A stretch of DNA of 52,000 nt, from positions 820,001 to 872,000 of the forward strand of contig NC_015574.1 of assembly GCF_000214725.1 (NCBI RefSeq). The letters run 5' to 3'. Below the pieces are notes generated by a model. The model worked only from the letters and a program-made list of their open reading frames with translations, was not told where the DNA came from and made no database searches. Origin of the DNA: Methanobacterium paludis. Its GTDB lineage: Archaea; Methanobacteriota; Methanobacteria; Methanobacteriales; Methanobacteriaceae. A program made the position numbers and the translations under genes. Shown piece by piece: positions 15,465 through 25,009 of the stretch. The first letter of the stretch is position 1. The number at the start of each line of letters is the position of its first letter.

Positions 15465-18050
15465 ATGGAAATGATAGAAAAACAGAATAAAATCTACAAG
15501 GATAGTGAAATTTACAGTATTTTACACCCCTGGGTTAAAAAATGGTTTAAAAATAAATTTAAGACCTTTTCAGAGGCCCAACGATATGCTATAATGGACA
15601 TACACTGTGGGGAAAATGTTCTGGTCTCGTCTCCCACAGGTTCCGGTAAAACCCTCACAGCTTTCTTATCCATTATAAGTGAGCTAACAAACCTTGCAGA
15701 TAAAGGGGAACTTGAAGATAAGGTTTATTGTATTTACATTTCACCTTTAAAGGCATTGGACAATGATATTGAGAAAAACCTCGAAGAACCGCTTTTAGAG
15801 ATTGAAAAAATCGCAGGCAGAGAACTTGGGGTTCGCAAAGCCGTGAGAACGGGTGATACTAATCAATATCAGCGCTCTAAAATGCTTAAGGTACCTCCGC
15901 ACATACTCATAACCACCCCTGAAACATTATCAATTCTCCTTTGCGCTCCAAAGTTCAGGGAGAAACTTAAAGATGTTAAATACATTGTGGTTGATGAAAT
16001 ACATTCCCTGGCAGATAACAAAAGGGGGATTCACCTCAGCTTGACTCTGGAAAGGCTGCAAAACCTCGCAGGTCGCTTTACAAGGATAGGGTTAAGCGCA
16101 ACGGTCCATCCCCTTGAGAAGGTTGCAAGTTTTCTTGTGGGATACGAGTACGGTGAGGTCCGAAACTGTAAAGTTGTGGATGTTAACTACATGAAACAGT
16201 TGGATATGAAGGTGTTGTGTCCTGTGGAAGATATAGTGGAATCTGATCCTGAAGATATAAACAAGGCACTTTACAACTTACTTCACGAACTTATAAGTGC
16301 CCATAAAACAACTTTGATATTCACAAACACCAGGAGCGGAACAGAAAGTGTAGTTTTTAACCTCAAAAAGAAATTTGAGGATAAATATAATGATGATAAT
16401 ATAATGGCCCATCATTCATCACTTTCAAAGGAGCTGCGTCTGGAAGCAGAGAACAAACTAAAAGAAGGAGAGCTAAAAGTTGTTGTATCATCAACATCCT
16501 TGGAGTTAGGAATAGATATAGGCTACATAGACCTTGTAATACTTGTAAGCTCTCCAAAATCTGTTTCAAGAGCACTTCAACGTATAGGAAGAAGCGGTCA
16601 CAAGCTGCATGATAAAGCCAAGGGAAGGATACTGGTTGTGGAAAGAGACGACCTTGTGGAATGTTCTTTGATCCTAAAAAATGCTTTGGAAGGAAATATA
16701 GACGAAATACATATCCCTGAAAACTGTCTGGATGTGCTCTCCCAGCAAATCTATGGAATGGCCATAGAACATAAATGGGATATAAATGATGCTTATCGGC
16801 TCATTAAAGGGAGTTATCCCTACAGAAACCTCTCACAGAACGATTTTGTAAGTGTTTTAAGTTACCTTGCAGGTGAATATACGCGTTTAGAGGAGAGGTA
16901 TGTTTATGCCAAAATATGGGTTGATTACGACACTAAAATGTTTGGAAAACGTGGGAAGCTGGCTAGAATGCTTTATTCAACAAACATAGGCACAATACCG
17001 GACAGATCCGCGGCCAGGGTCAAGTGCAACGGCCAGATTGTTGGACGTATCGAGGAAGACTTCATGGAAAAACTCAGAAAGGGCGATACATTCGTTCTTG
17101 GGGGGAAAATATATCGTTTTAATTATGCTAGGGGTATGATGGTTAACGTAACTCCATCATCGGGTCCACCAACTATTCCTTCATGGTTTTCGGAACAGTT
17201 GCCCCTATCATTTGACCTTGCAATGTCAATCCAGAATTTCAGGGCCATAATGGAAAACAAGTTTCTTCATGAAAAAACCAGAGAAGAAATAATTGAGTTC
17301 ATCCACGAATATCTTTATGTGGATTACAACGCTGCAAACTCCATTTACAGCTACTTCCAGGAGCAGTACCTTTATGCTCAGATTCCAAGTGCCAGAAAAC
17401 TCCTTATAGAATTTTATAAGGGTTACGGAGGTCGAAAATTCGTTGTTTTCCACACACTCTTTGGAAGGAGGGTTAACGATGCACTCTCAAGGGCTGTGGC
17501 CTATCTGCTTGCAAAGAAATACAAAAGGGATGTAATGATCTCAGTTTCAGACAATGGGTTTTACCTCAGTTCAGACGGTAAAATTGGAGGTTTTGAGGCA
17601 TTTAAAGAGTTAAAATCGGATAATATTGAGGAAATTCTGGTCAAAGCCATTGATAAAACTGAAACTCTTGCAGGAAGGTTCAGGCACTGCGCAGGCAGAT
17701 CCCTGATGATACTGCGCCGTTACAAAGGAAAGGAAAAAAGCGTCTCCAGACAGCAGGTTAAAGGTAAAATACTCCTGAAATTTGTTAAAGAACTTGATGA
17801 AAACTTTTCAATACTTAAAGAAGCTCGACGTGAAGTTATGGAAGATTTTATGGATGTAACAAATGCTAAAAAAGTTTTAGAAATTCTAGAAGAAGGTAGA
17901 ATGGAAATAAAACAGATAAACACGACTATTCCATCACCTTTTGCATTCAACCTTGTTGCCCAGAGTTATTTGGACGTTTTAAAGTATGAAGAAAGGATAG
18001 AATTCATAAGAAGGATGCACCAGGCGATAATTAAGGAAATTGGTGGTTAA
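15465..18050 (+). CDS. lhr: Lhr-family ATP-dependent DNA helicase
   Basis: An 861-residue superfamily 2 helicase of the Lhr core type. Motif I is SSPTGSGKT (residues 55-63), motif II VVDEIH (DEIH at 177-180) and motif III SAT (211-213). Motifs V and VI are SSTSLELGIDIG and QRIGRSGH. A winged-helix and Lhr-specific beta-sheet region follow (YNAANSIYSYFQEQ, GRRVNDALSRAVAYLLAKK). Lhr proteins translocate 3' to 5' on single strands and unwind forks and RNA:DNA hybrids. The adjacent phosphoesterase gene is a conserved partner. The start is the ATG at 15465; an ATG two codons later is equally possible. Confidence 0.93.
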   Translation: MEMIEKQNKIYKDSEIYSILHPWVKKWFKNKFKTFSEAQRYAIMDIHCGENVLVSSPTGSGKTLTAFLSIISELTNLADKGELEDKVYCIYISPLKALDNDIEKNLEEPLLEIEKIAGRELGVRKAVRTGDTNQYQRSKMLKVPPHILITTPETLSILLCAPKFREKLKDVKYIVVDEIHSLADNKRGIHLSLTLERLQNLAGRFTRIGLSATVHPLEKVASFLVGYEYGEVRNCKVVDVNYMKQLDMKVLCPVEDIVESDPEDINKALYNLLHELISAHKTTLIFTNTRSGTESVVFNLKKKFEDKYNDDNIMAHHSSLSKELRLEAENKLKEGELKVVVSSTSLELGIDIGYIDLVILVSSPKSVSRALQRIGRSGHKLHDKAKGRILVVERDDLVECSLILKNALEGNIDEIHIPENCLDVLSQQIYGMAIEHKWDINDAYRLIKGSYPYRNLSQNDFVSVLSYLAGEYTRLEERYVYAKIWVDYDTKMFGKRGKLARMLYSTNIGTIPDRSAARVKCNGQIVGRIEEDFMEKLRKGDTFVLGGKIYRFNYARGMMVNVTPSSGPPTIPSWFSEQLPLSFDLAMSIQNFRAIMENKFLHEKTREEIIEFIHEYLYVDYNAANSIYSYFQEQYLYAQIPSARKLLIEFYKGYGGRKFVVFHTLFGRRVNDALSRAVAYLLAKKYKRDVMISVSDNGFYLSSDGKIGGFEAFKELKSDNIEEILVKAIDKTETLAGRFRHCAGRSLMILRRYKGKEKSVSRQQVKGKILLKFVKELDENFSILKEARREVMEDFMDVTNAKKVLEILEEGRMEIKQINTTIPSPFAFNLVAQSYLDVLKYEERIEFIRRMHQAIIKEIGG

Positions 18051-18487
18051 ATGTTTGATATCTTTTCTTTATTTCTTTGACAGTAAATCCTTCATTCTTT
18101 GATACTAAATCATTTTACTTAAGGTTTTTAGTGAAATGCTTTTTTTTAAATATTTTTTTAACTAATGGAAATTTTTCAATTTCATCTACTAATTATATCA
18201 CTTTATCAGTTAAATGAATAATTTTTTAATCAAACAATTCATTTTTGTTTAGATCGTTTTGTTAGAATGTTTTTAAACATAATTTTAGATTTTAGGAAGT
18301 TATCTGAACGATCTATTATATGATTTGATAATTAGTTTTACACTTGCAATTGATGTCCGTTATTTTTTGTAATGATCATCTATGATAAATAATGAAAATT
18401 TTCATAATTTTATCTGTATATTTCGTTCATTTATTCATTACCTTCGTTCATTCATTACATTCTTTTTTGGAATATGTTTACCACGTG
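18051..18487. other. 437-bp AT-rich convergent intergenic region
   Basis: Between the ends of the Lhr gene and the minus-strand methyltransferase. T-rich stretches on both strands could serve as terminators. I see no credible ORF or structured repeat in it. Confidence 0.5.
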
Positions 18488-19192
18488 TTATTTTAGCGGA
18501 AACTGTTGTTCTTTGTGGAATATTCTCATCATCTCATTACCTCCCTCTCGGAACTCGTAATCCACTTTAACTATTTCCACATCTGCTGTTTCTTTAAGGT
18601 CTGCCATGATCTGACTTACGAATGATGATTTTTCATTTTTATGTTTAACCAGAGGATATATCCTGACTTCATTGGATACCCTTAACATTTCTTCAATGGA
18701 TTTAAGATGGAACTCGTAGTCTAATCGGTGATCGTATATAAAAAGGAGGTGTGAACATAAAGCAAGATTAAAACTGTGGTCATTAAATGGAATATGGGTT
18801 AAATCTGCTTTAACGTAGTTTTTACGGTTTATTTTGTAATCTTTACCGAATTCACGGCAAGCGATCATGCGCTGGTCTTGTAAATCTTTCAGATTCCTGA
18901 AAAAATCCCAAATGAAATGGTTATCAACATCGCTTAGAGCATTAACCAAAATTTTCAGGTGTTTTTGACATTTTTTCTGGAGAATATCAGCTTCTTGGTC
19001 GTATAGGATGTCCACAGCAGTTACATTACATCCCTCACCGTTCATATGGGCTGTAAATGAGCTTGCGCCGGCAGCACAGTCTAGTAATATTTTCTTATCT
19101 AAATCGTTTTTCTTTAAATTGAACATTTTCATATATTCTGCGTGGCTGCGACCTATGAATATGGGCCCATTTATTTTGAATTTGTTTTTCAT
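18488..19192 (-). CDS. Class I SAM-dependent methyltransferase
   Basis: A 234-residue protein with a Rossmann-type methyltransferase core. Motif I is LLDCAAGASSFTAHM, with AAGASS in place of the commoner GxGxG. The acidic loop is VTAVDILYD and motif IV is NLALCSHLLFIYDH; YVKADLTHIPF marks the adenine-binding strand. The last 60 residues (VRIYPLVKHKNEKSS, VDYEFREGGNEMMRI) are family-specific. Substrate unknown. It borders the integrase pseudogene and so marks the edge of an accessory region. Confidence 0.83.
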   Translation of the reverse strand: MKNKFKINGPIFIGRSHAEYMKMFNLKKNDLDKKILLDCAAGASSFTAHMNGEGCNVTAVDILYDQEADILQKKCQKHLKILVNALSDVDNHFIWDFFRNLKDLQDQRMIACREFGKDYKINRKNYVKADLTHIPFNDHSFNLALCSHLLFIYDHRLDYEFHLKSIEEMLRVSNEVRIYPLVKHKNEKSSFVSQIMADLKETADVEIVKVDYEFREGGNEMMRIFHKEQQFPLK

Positions 19193-19408
19193 TTTATCCT
19201 CCTTTTATTTGTTGTAAATTCATCGGTAGTTATACCTCATGTTCTGGAAAATATTTTCTTATTAAAATAATCATTTTTTGCGATGTTTTATTTACAAATA
19301 TTCCTATTTAGTTAGGCATATGTATACATAAAACTTCCCAGATGCTCTCATACTTTTGTTTTATATATACATGCCTGTAGAACTTTAAAATAAGTAAAGG
19401 TGTGTTGT

Positions 19409-20590
19409 ATGGATAAAAAAGATGAAAAAAAACTTAAAAAAGGTTTTGTAAGAGGGAATTATAGTGAAACGACAAGATAAGTTATAAACAAGCCCTAAAA
19501 CAGTATTGTTGTCTTCTAAATAAAACGATTACTGAACTAATTTATGAAGCTGATGCTGAAGAGGAAGCTCATATCAGGCTTAAAAATAGAGAATATCCGG
19601 ATTATATAATTCAATTCAAAGAACACAATAAGAACATATCTTTCAGCAGTTATTTCTCTTTATGATACAAATGACATATTTCCACCTAGAATAACTCTTC
19701 CTAAAGGAGATATTGGTCTTGAAAAGAATTATGGACACCTTTTAACGAAAAAAGAAATTAAAAAACTTATAGATGTTTCAAATTCAAGGGACACAGCAAT
19801 AATTTACACAATGGCCCTTACAGGTATGAGTCAAAATGAGATTAAAAATTTAACAATAATAAAATTCTTAGAATCGGCCTCAGATGCAATTAAAAAGAGG
19901 ATAAACAGTTTAGATGATTTATTTAATTATGAAGATGAACTAACCAAGGACACAATTATAACCCTTGAAATAACAAGACAGAAGATTAATTATCGTTATC
20001 ATACATTCTTACCACCTGAAGCCACCAAAGCAATAATCACTTATCTTCATGAACGTTGTAGCCATCCTGATAAACGGATACATCCTCAAGGAGTTAATGG
20101 ACCTTTATTTGTAGTGAATAAAGGTATGTACATTGGTAAAAAAATAACCAGATCTGCAATTAGTGGAATATATCAAACCAGAGGTGTAAAATCAGGATTT
20201 GAACATAGAGAAGGTTCTTACAGAGCTTGGAGAAGTCATGGGATGCGAAAATATTTCATGTCAACAATTATTAACAAAACACATAATCATGACCTTGCAA
20301 ATTACCTTGTAGGACATACTATATCTGCAACTGAGAGAGCCTACTGGTTTGCAGATCCCAAGGAACTTAAAAAGGAATATCTAAAAGTTTTACCTTACCT
20401 TTCCCTGGATGGTGCAGAAGTTAAGGATGTTAAAACTGAAGAATTGAAAAAATATGAAACTGCTATGGATGAGTTTGAAGATATAAAACGAGAAATGGAA
20501 GATTATAAAGAGTTTGCACCATTAATAAAGGTTTTCATGGAAGATGAGGAGATTCAGAAGCGTGTTGAGGAACTTTTGAAGGATAAATAG
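19409..20590 (+). pseudogene. Tyrosine recombinase (phage/archaeal integrase), frameshifted
   Basis: The gene begins MDKKDEKKLKKGFVRGNYSE at 19409 (GGTG upstream) and meets a stop at 19478. The protein continues in the next frame from about 19466 (ISYKQALKQYC) to about 19630, then in a third frame from about 19613 (NTIRTYLSAVISLYD) to the end. Only the last 780 bp are a continuous ORF. The catalytic part is preserved: HGMRKYF (box II HxxR), LVGHTISATERAYW (His and nucleophile Tyr). The usual first Arg position in box I reads TGMSQNE. The N-terminal core-binding domain is therefore split by two indels, leaving a probably inactive relic. No att sites or tRNA are next to it. Confidence 0.85.
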
Positions 20591-20962
20591 AATATTTTTT
20601 TAGGATTATGGTGTGCAAAATTTGGTTATCAGTGAAACTGTTTATTTTGGGTTTATTTTTAATTAGAACTCCTATTTTTTTTTAAATTGGTTTTTGTCCA
20701 TTATAATTATCCGTATTTTTAGAGTAGAATCGGAAGTTTTATATTTTGTAAATGTATTACTTTGATCTGGATATGAAATATGATATTATACGTTTAATCG
20801 TATAATTACAATATAAAATCAGTTAAAAACTGATGTTTTCACAAATCCTTTTTTAATTATCCTTCCTTTTGTGAATATTTGTGAATAATAATGGCGGTTT
20901 TTCCATTTTATACTATAATATTCTCATACCCAGAACGAGCATAAATAAGGTGAAAAAGACCA
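20591..20962. other. 372-bp intergenic region upstream of the adhesin gene
   Basis: AT-rich and without ORFs. It should hold the promoter of the adhesin gene; TATA-like stretches occur near 20802-20817. No repeats or att-like sequence seen. Confidence 0.45.
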
Positions 20963-23824
20963 ATGAAAAACCAACAAATACTTCTCAAAATTCCATTAAT
21001 TCTCCTGGCTGTTGTGGTCCTATTCTCTTTTGGTGTTAACAGTGCAGCCGCAGCCAATACATCCACAATCTATGTTAATACCATAGGAAACAATAATTGG
21101 GACGGACAATCTGCAATATGGGACGGTACAAGCGGACCTAAACAGACCATAACCAATGCCACAGGTACTGTTGCAGAAAACGGAACAGTATACATAGCAC
21201 AGGGAACCTATAAAGAATCTGGAATACACATCAACACCAACATGACCATTATAGGTGAAAGCCAGCAGAATACTATAATCAACGGAGTAAAAAGTGGAAA
21301 CTCAATATTCCTCATTGCAAAGGGAGTTAATGTCACTATCAGCAATTTAACACTCACACAAGGCCAAAGCAATAATGGTGGTGGTGCAATTTACAACAAT
21401 GGAACATTAACAGTAACCAACAGCACATTCACAGACAACAACTTACTCACTGGTTTTGGTGGAGCTATTTTCAATCAGGGTGGAACTTTAACGGTGACCA
21501 ATAGTAGATTCAACAATAACACCGCACAGATTGGTGGAGCTATCTGCAGTAGGTATGGTAAGGTAACTCTTACAAGTAACATATTCAACAATAACATAGC
21601 GCAGTTTGGTGGTGGAGCCATCTGCAACTATGAATGTGACTTAACAGTGGCAAACAGTACATTCAACAACAACATCGCAGATTGGACTGGTGGAGCCATC
21701 ATGAATTTTGGAAATTTAACGGTAACTAACAGTACATTCAACAACAACACTGCACAGACTGATTGTGGTGGAGCCATCTGCAACTATGACGCTAATTTAA
21801 CAGTGACCAACAGCATACTCAACAACAACACAGCCCCAGTTGGTGGGGCTATTTACAATGGTGCCGATGATTCTTCTGGTGATTTTAGTTCTGTTGTTAA
21901 TTTCAACTGGATTGTTGGAAATAGTCCGAACAACAGTGAAATCTACAGTACAAATGGAACAATAGACGCTACGCTTAACTGGTGGGGTTTAAATGTTGAT
22001 CCATCAAGTTTCGTGGCAAGTAATGTTACTGTCACACCTTGGTTAGTTTTGAATGTCACAGTGGATCCTACTACCATATTGAATGGTGGTAATTCAACTG
22101 TAACTGTTGATTTATTACATACCAATAATGGAACAATTCAGGACCCTACAAATGGTCATGTGCCTGATGGTATACCAGTAAACTTCAGCACTTCTGTTGG
22201 AAGTCTTAACCCCGTATCAACTACTTTGATTAATGGACAAGCCACAACAACTTTCACAGCAAATGATACAGCACTTATAACAAGTACAATCGATAATCAA
22301 ACGGTTTCATCCAGCATCATAGTAGATCAGGCACCAAGTAATGTCAATGTGATCAATGTGAATAATTTCGCTGGTCAGAATGTGACATTAACGGCCAACG
22401 TAACAGATTACTACGGTAATCCAATTAACGGTGGACAGATTAACTTCACAGTAGGCACAACCCCTGCAGGCACAGCAAACGTAAAAAACGGAATTGCTAA
22501 CTTGAATTGGACTATTCCATCAACCTGGACTGTAGATTCTTACAGTATAACAGCTAATTTCGATGGAACTGGAACTAATTACGCAAATTCAACCAACACT
22601 GGAACCTTAACAGTAAACCCAACACCAACAACTGTTGTTGTAATCAATTTAATTAAGTTAGCTGGTCAAAATGTTACCTTAACAGCCAACGTAACAGATT
22701 ACTATGGTAATCCTGTTAATGAAGGAAATGTTACATTCGTAGTTAATGGAACCAGTACAAACCCAGTAAACGTGACTAACGGTACTGCTACCTTGACCTG
22801 GTTGATTCCATCAACTTGGAGTGTAGGTGATTACAACATTACTGCAAATTACCTTGGAACTGGTAATTACACAGTTTCAAACAGCACAGGAACCTTAACA
22901 GTGACTCCAATACCTACAGTAACTGTAGTTGACCCTGCAAACAACGCTGTGAACATTGCAGTAAATAAGGTGATCAAAGTCACCTTCAACAAAGCTATCA
23001 AAAAAGGTAATGGTTGGATAGAGCTTACCACTAGTAATGGTACTGTTGTGCCAAGCACATTCTCTATAAGTGATAATGTATTGATTGTAACAAGTAACAG
23101 CACTTTAACTCACGGAGTTAAGTACAATGTGCTTATTCATACAGACAGTGTGACGGATCTAACTGGTGATATTGTGGCTGGTTATGTATCCCGTTTCACC
23201 ACGAGCTCGGATGTTACGGCCCCTACTGTGAAAACAGTGAACCCTATAAACAACGCTGTGAACGTTGCGGGGAATAAGGTGATTAAAGTTACATTTAGTG
23301 AAGCCATCAAAGCAGGTAATGGTTGGATAGAGCTTGTAACTAGTAACGGCACGGTTGTACCAAGTACATGGTCTATCAGTGGTAATGTGTTGACTGTAAA
23401 GGCTAACAGCACTTTAACTCATGGCGTTAAATATATGGTACTTATCCATACGGGCAGTGTAACAGATTTGGCTGGTAACAATGTGAAAGGCCATGTATCT
23501 CGTTTCACTGTGGAAACTGTTGCACCTATTGTGAAAACAGTGAACCCTATAAACAACGCTGTGAACGTTGCTGGGGATAAGGTGATTAAAGTTACCTTTA
23601 GTGAAGCCATCACAGCAGGTACTGGTTGGATTGAACTTGTAACCAGTAATGGTACAGTGGTACCTGTTAAATGCTTTATCAATGGTAGTATGTTAACCAT
23701 AACACCAAGCAATGCCTTGAATAAAGGAGTTAAATATATGGTACTTATCCATACAGGTAGTGTAACAGATTTGGCTGGTAACAACGTAAAAGGTTACGTG
23801 AGCCGTTTCACAGTTCAAAACTAA
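20963..23824 (+). CDS. Adhesin-like secreted protein: beta-helix, Ig-like and three Big_5 repeats
   Basis: A 953-residue exported protein. Residues 1-31 form a signal peptide ending NSAAAA. Residues about 35-350 form a right-handed beta-helix with Pmp-type repeats (GGAIYNNGTLTVTNSTF, GGAICN and variants). Two bacterial Ig-like domains follow at about 460-650 (AGQNVTLTANVTDYYGNP twice). Three SbsA/Big_5 Ig-like repeats close the protein (VNPINNAVNV, KVIKVTFSEAI, HTGSVTDLAGNNV). There is no C-terminal membrane anchor, so it is probably wall-bound or released. Such adhesin-like proteins are thought to mediate contact with other cells in Methanobacteriales. GGTGA precedes the ATG. Confidence 0.9.
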   Translation: MKNQQILLKIPLILLAVVVLFSFGVNSAAAANTSTIYVNTIGNNNWDGQSAIWDGTSGPKQTITNATGTVAENGTVYIAQGTYKESGIHINTNMTIIGESQQNTIINGVKSGNSIFLIAKGVNVTISNLTLTQGQSNNGGGAIYNNGTLTVTNSTFTDNNLLTGFGGAIFNQGGTLTVTNSRFNNNTAQIGGAICSRYGKVTLTSNIFNNNIAQFGGGAICNYECDLTVANSTFNNNIADWTGGAIMNFGNLTVTNSTFNNNTAQTDCGGAICNYDANLTVTNSILNNNTAPVGGAIYNGADDSSGDFSSVVNFNWIVGNSPNNSEIYSTNGTIDATLNWWGLNVDPSSFVASNVTVTPWLVLNVTVDPTTILNGGNSTVTVDLLHTNNGTIQDPTNGHVPDGIPVNFSTSVGSLNPVSTTLINGQATTTFTANDTALITSTIDNQTVSSSIIVDQAPSNVNVINVNNFAGQNVTLTANVTDYYGNPINGGQINFTVGTTPAGTANVKNGIANLNWTIPSTWTVDSYSITANFDGTGTNYANSTNTGTLTVNPTPTTVVVINLIKLAGQNVTLTANVTDYYGNPVNEGNVTFVVNGTSTNPVNVTNGTATLTWLIPSTWSVGDYNITANYLGTGNYTVSNSTGTLTVTPIPTVTVVDPANNAVNIAVNKVIKVTFNKAIKKGNGWIELTTSNGTVVPSTFSISDNVLIVTSNSTLTHGVKYNVLIHTDSVTDLTGDIVAGYVSRFTTSSDVTAPTVKTVNPINNAVNVAGNKVIKVTFSEAIKAGNGWIELVTSNGTVVPSTWSISGNVLTVKANSTLTHGVKYMVLIHTGSVTDLAGNNVKGHVSRFTVETVAPIVKTVNPINNAVNVAGDKVIKVTFSEAITAGTGWIELVTSNGTVVPVKCFINGSMLTITPSNALNKGVKYMVLIHTGSVTDLAGNNVKGYVSRFTVQN

Positions 23825-23964
23825 ATTATTTCCCCTTTCTTATTTTTTTTTTAGAAGCATTTTTTTGAGTTTTTAATGTTCTGAGTATTTTGATAGAAAA
23901 AGTTGAAATAAATTTTCAAGAGATAAATTTTCACATTTGGCTGGAGAATGTGAGCATACAATTT

Positions 23965-24048
23965 TTATAAAAAATAGGGTTTATGGTTATTTTGGAGTGA
24001 GGAGGAAGGGAGGCCCCCCTCACAAGGAATATTTCGACATTAAATAAC
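23965..24048 (-). ncRNA. Candidate small RNA, copy 1 (hairpin with CCUCC loop)
   Basis: On the minus strand a TATA box (TTTATATA, bases 24072-24079) is followed about 25 bp later by a likely start near 24048. A 27-nt hairpin lies at 24023-23997: arm GTGAGGGGG, loop GCCUCCCUU, arm CCUCCUCAC, pairing with one G-U wobble. A T6 run at 23974-23969 would end the transcript (about 80 nt). The same promoter words, spacings and hairpin recur at 25945-26028. No ORF fits. On the opposite strand the wobble would be an A-C mismatch, which favours the minus strand. RNA identity and ends are inferred. Confidence 0.55.
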
Positions 24049-24185
24049 AAACAGATTATTGTAATATCTATTATATAAAAGTTATGTTAATCTGTACCTT
24101 AATCTCTCAAGACTTTTCGGGATCTGCCTATCTTTTTTAATAATTTATTTATATTAAATTAATAATATCTTATATGGGCGATATT

Positions 24186-24443
24186 ATGTTAAATTCTATA
24201 GATAAAGTCAAAATAACTTTCCAGGAGATAGATCCTCACTTAAAAAAGGAGTTACACTTTGAAAAGGGTAAAAATAATGTAAAAACCATAAAGATAGATG
24301 GTGAAAATAGATTTATTGAAATTGAATATGAAGAAGATAATAAATGGGATGGAACATTAATTCCTTTTTCAACTGTTAAAACAATTAGTTATAAAACAAA
24401 TAAAATAAAATCTCTTCTCCTTGGGAATATAGACCCTTTTTAG
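24186..24443 (+). CDS. Hypothetical 85-residue protein
   Basis: A small soluble, charged protein with predicted beta structure (KVKITFQEIDPHL, TIKIDGENRFIEIEYEEDN, PFSTVKTISYKT). I place the start at the ATG at 24186 because a GGGCGA precedes it and because the decayed copy near 24900 aligns from that codon; an ATG at 24174 is also in frame. Its stop codon overlaps that of the convergent gene at 24440. I do not recognise the family. Confidence 0.65.
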   Translation: MLNSIDKVKITFQEIDPHLKKELHFEKGKNNVKTIKIDGENRFIEIEYEEDNKWDGTLIPFSTVKTISYKTNKIKSLLLGNIDPF

Positions 24444-24814
24444 AACATAAATTTTTCTTTTAAATCTGAAACTTGTAAAATAAGTAAATTATGATCCTTT
24501 TCAACTAATTCAACATATTCTTGAAACGCATTGTCAAATGTAACTTCTTTATCTTGATGCTCTAGATTTTTTGTAATTTTAGTTATAGTAAAATCTAAAT
24601 ATTCCTCGAAAGATTCTTTATATTCCGAATCAGGGGCCACTTTATCAACTAAAAATCTTTTAAATAATGCCATTTCAACATCCACATCATCTATTGTTTT
24701 GTTTTCAACAATCTTAACTAACACTGTTCCCAGAGCGACATCATTTATTGTTTTGTTTTCAACTAATTTGACTACCTCTTTTACAATTTCTTCCATATCC
24801 TCCTCTGCATCCAA
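24440..24814 (-). CDS. Hypothetical 124-residue acidic protein with internal repeat
   Basis: A helical acidic protein with a short internal duplication: VVKLVENKTINDVALGTVL and LVKIVENKTIDDVDVEMAL are adjacent near-copies of about 19 residues. The rest is charged helix (SFEEYLDFTITKITKNLEH, AFQEYVELVEKDHN). No membrane segment or motif. Its TAA (24440-24442) overlaps the TAG of the gene on the other strand. Start is at 24814, with Met7 (24796) as alternative. Function unknown. Confidence 0.68.
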   Translation of the reverse strand: MDAEEDMEEIVKEVVKLVENKTINDVALGTVLVKIVENKTIDDVDVEMALFKRFLVDKVAPDSEYKESFEEYLDFTITKITKNLEHQDKEVTFDNAFQEYVELVEKDHNLLILQVSDLKEKFMF

Positions 24815-24879
24815 TATGGTTCCCCCATTTATAATTAAGTTTTCTCAATAAATATGCATAAATTAATTACATCATATTA

Positions 24880-24995
24880 ATATGTTTCTAGTGAGTAATA
24901 TGGTTAAATTTTATAAACAAAGTCGAAATAACTTTTCTAGATTTAAAAAGAGGAGTTAAACTTATGAAAAAGGTAAAAAACATTAAACTAAAATC
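24880..24995 (+). pseudogene. Decayed partial copy of the gene at 24186
   Basis: From about 24895 the sequence TAATATGGTTAAATTTTATA, then AAAGTCGAAATAACTTTTC, closely matches the start of the 24186 gene (ATGTTAAATTCTATA, AAAGTCAAAATAACTTTCC). After an internal deletion of roughly a dozen bases the match continues through AAAAAGAGGAGTTAAACTTATGAAAAAGG. The reading frame is broken. This is a tandem duplicate, about 700 bp from its parent, that has lost its 3' part. Confidence 0.65.
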
Positions 24996-25009
24996 AAAAA
25001 AAATGCGTA

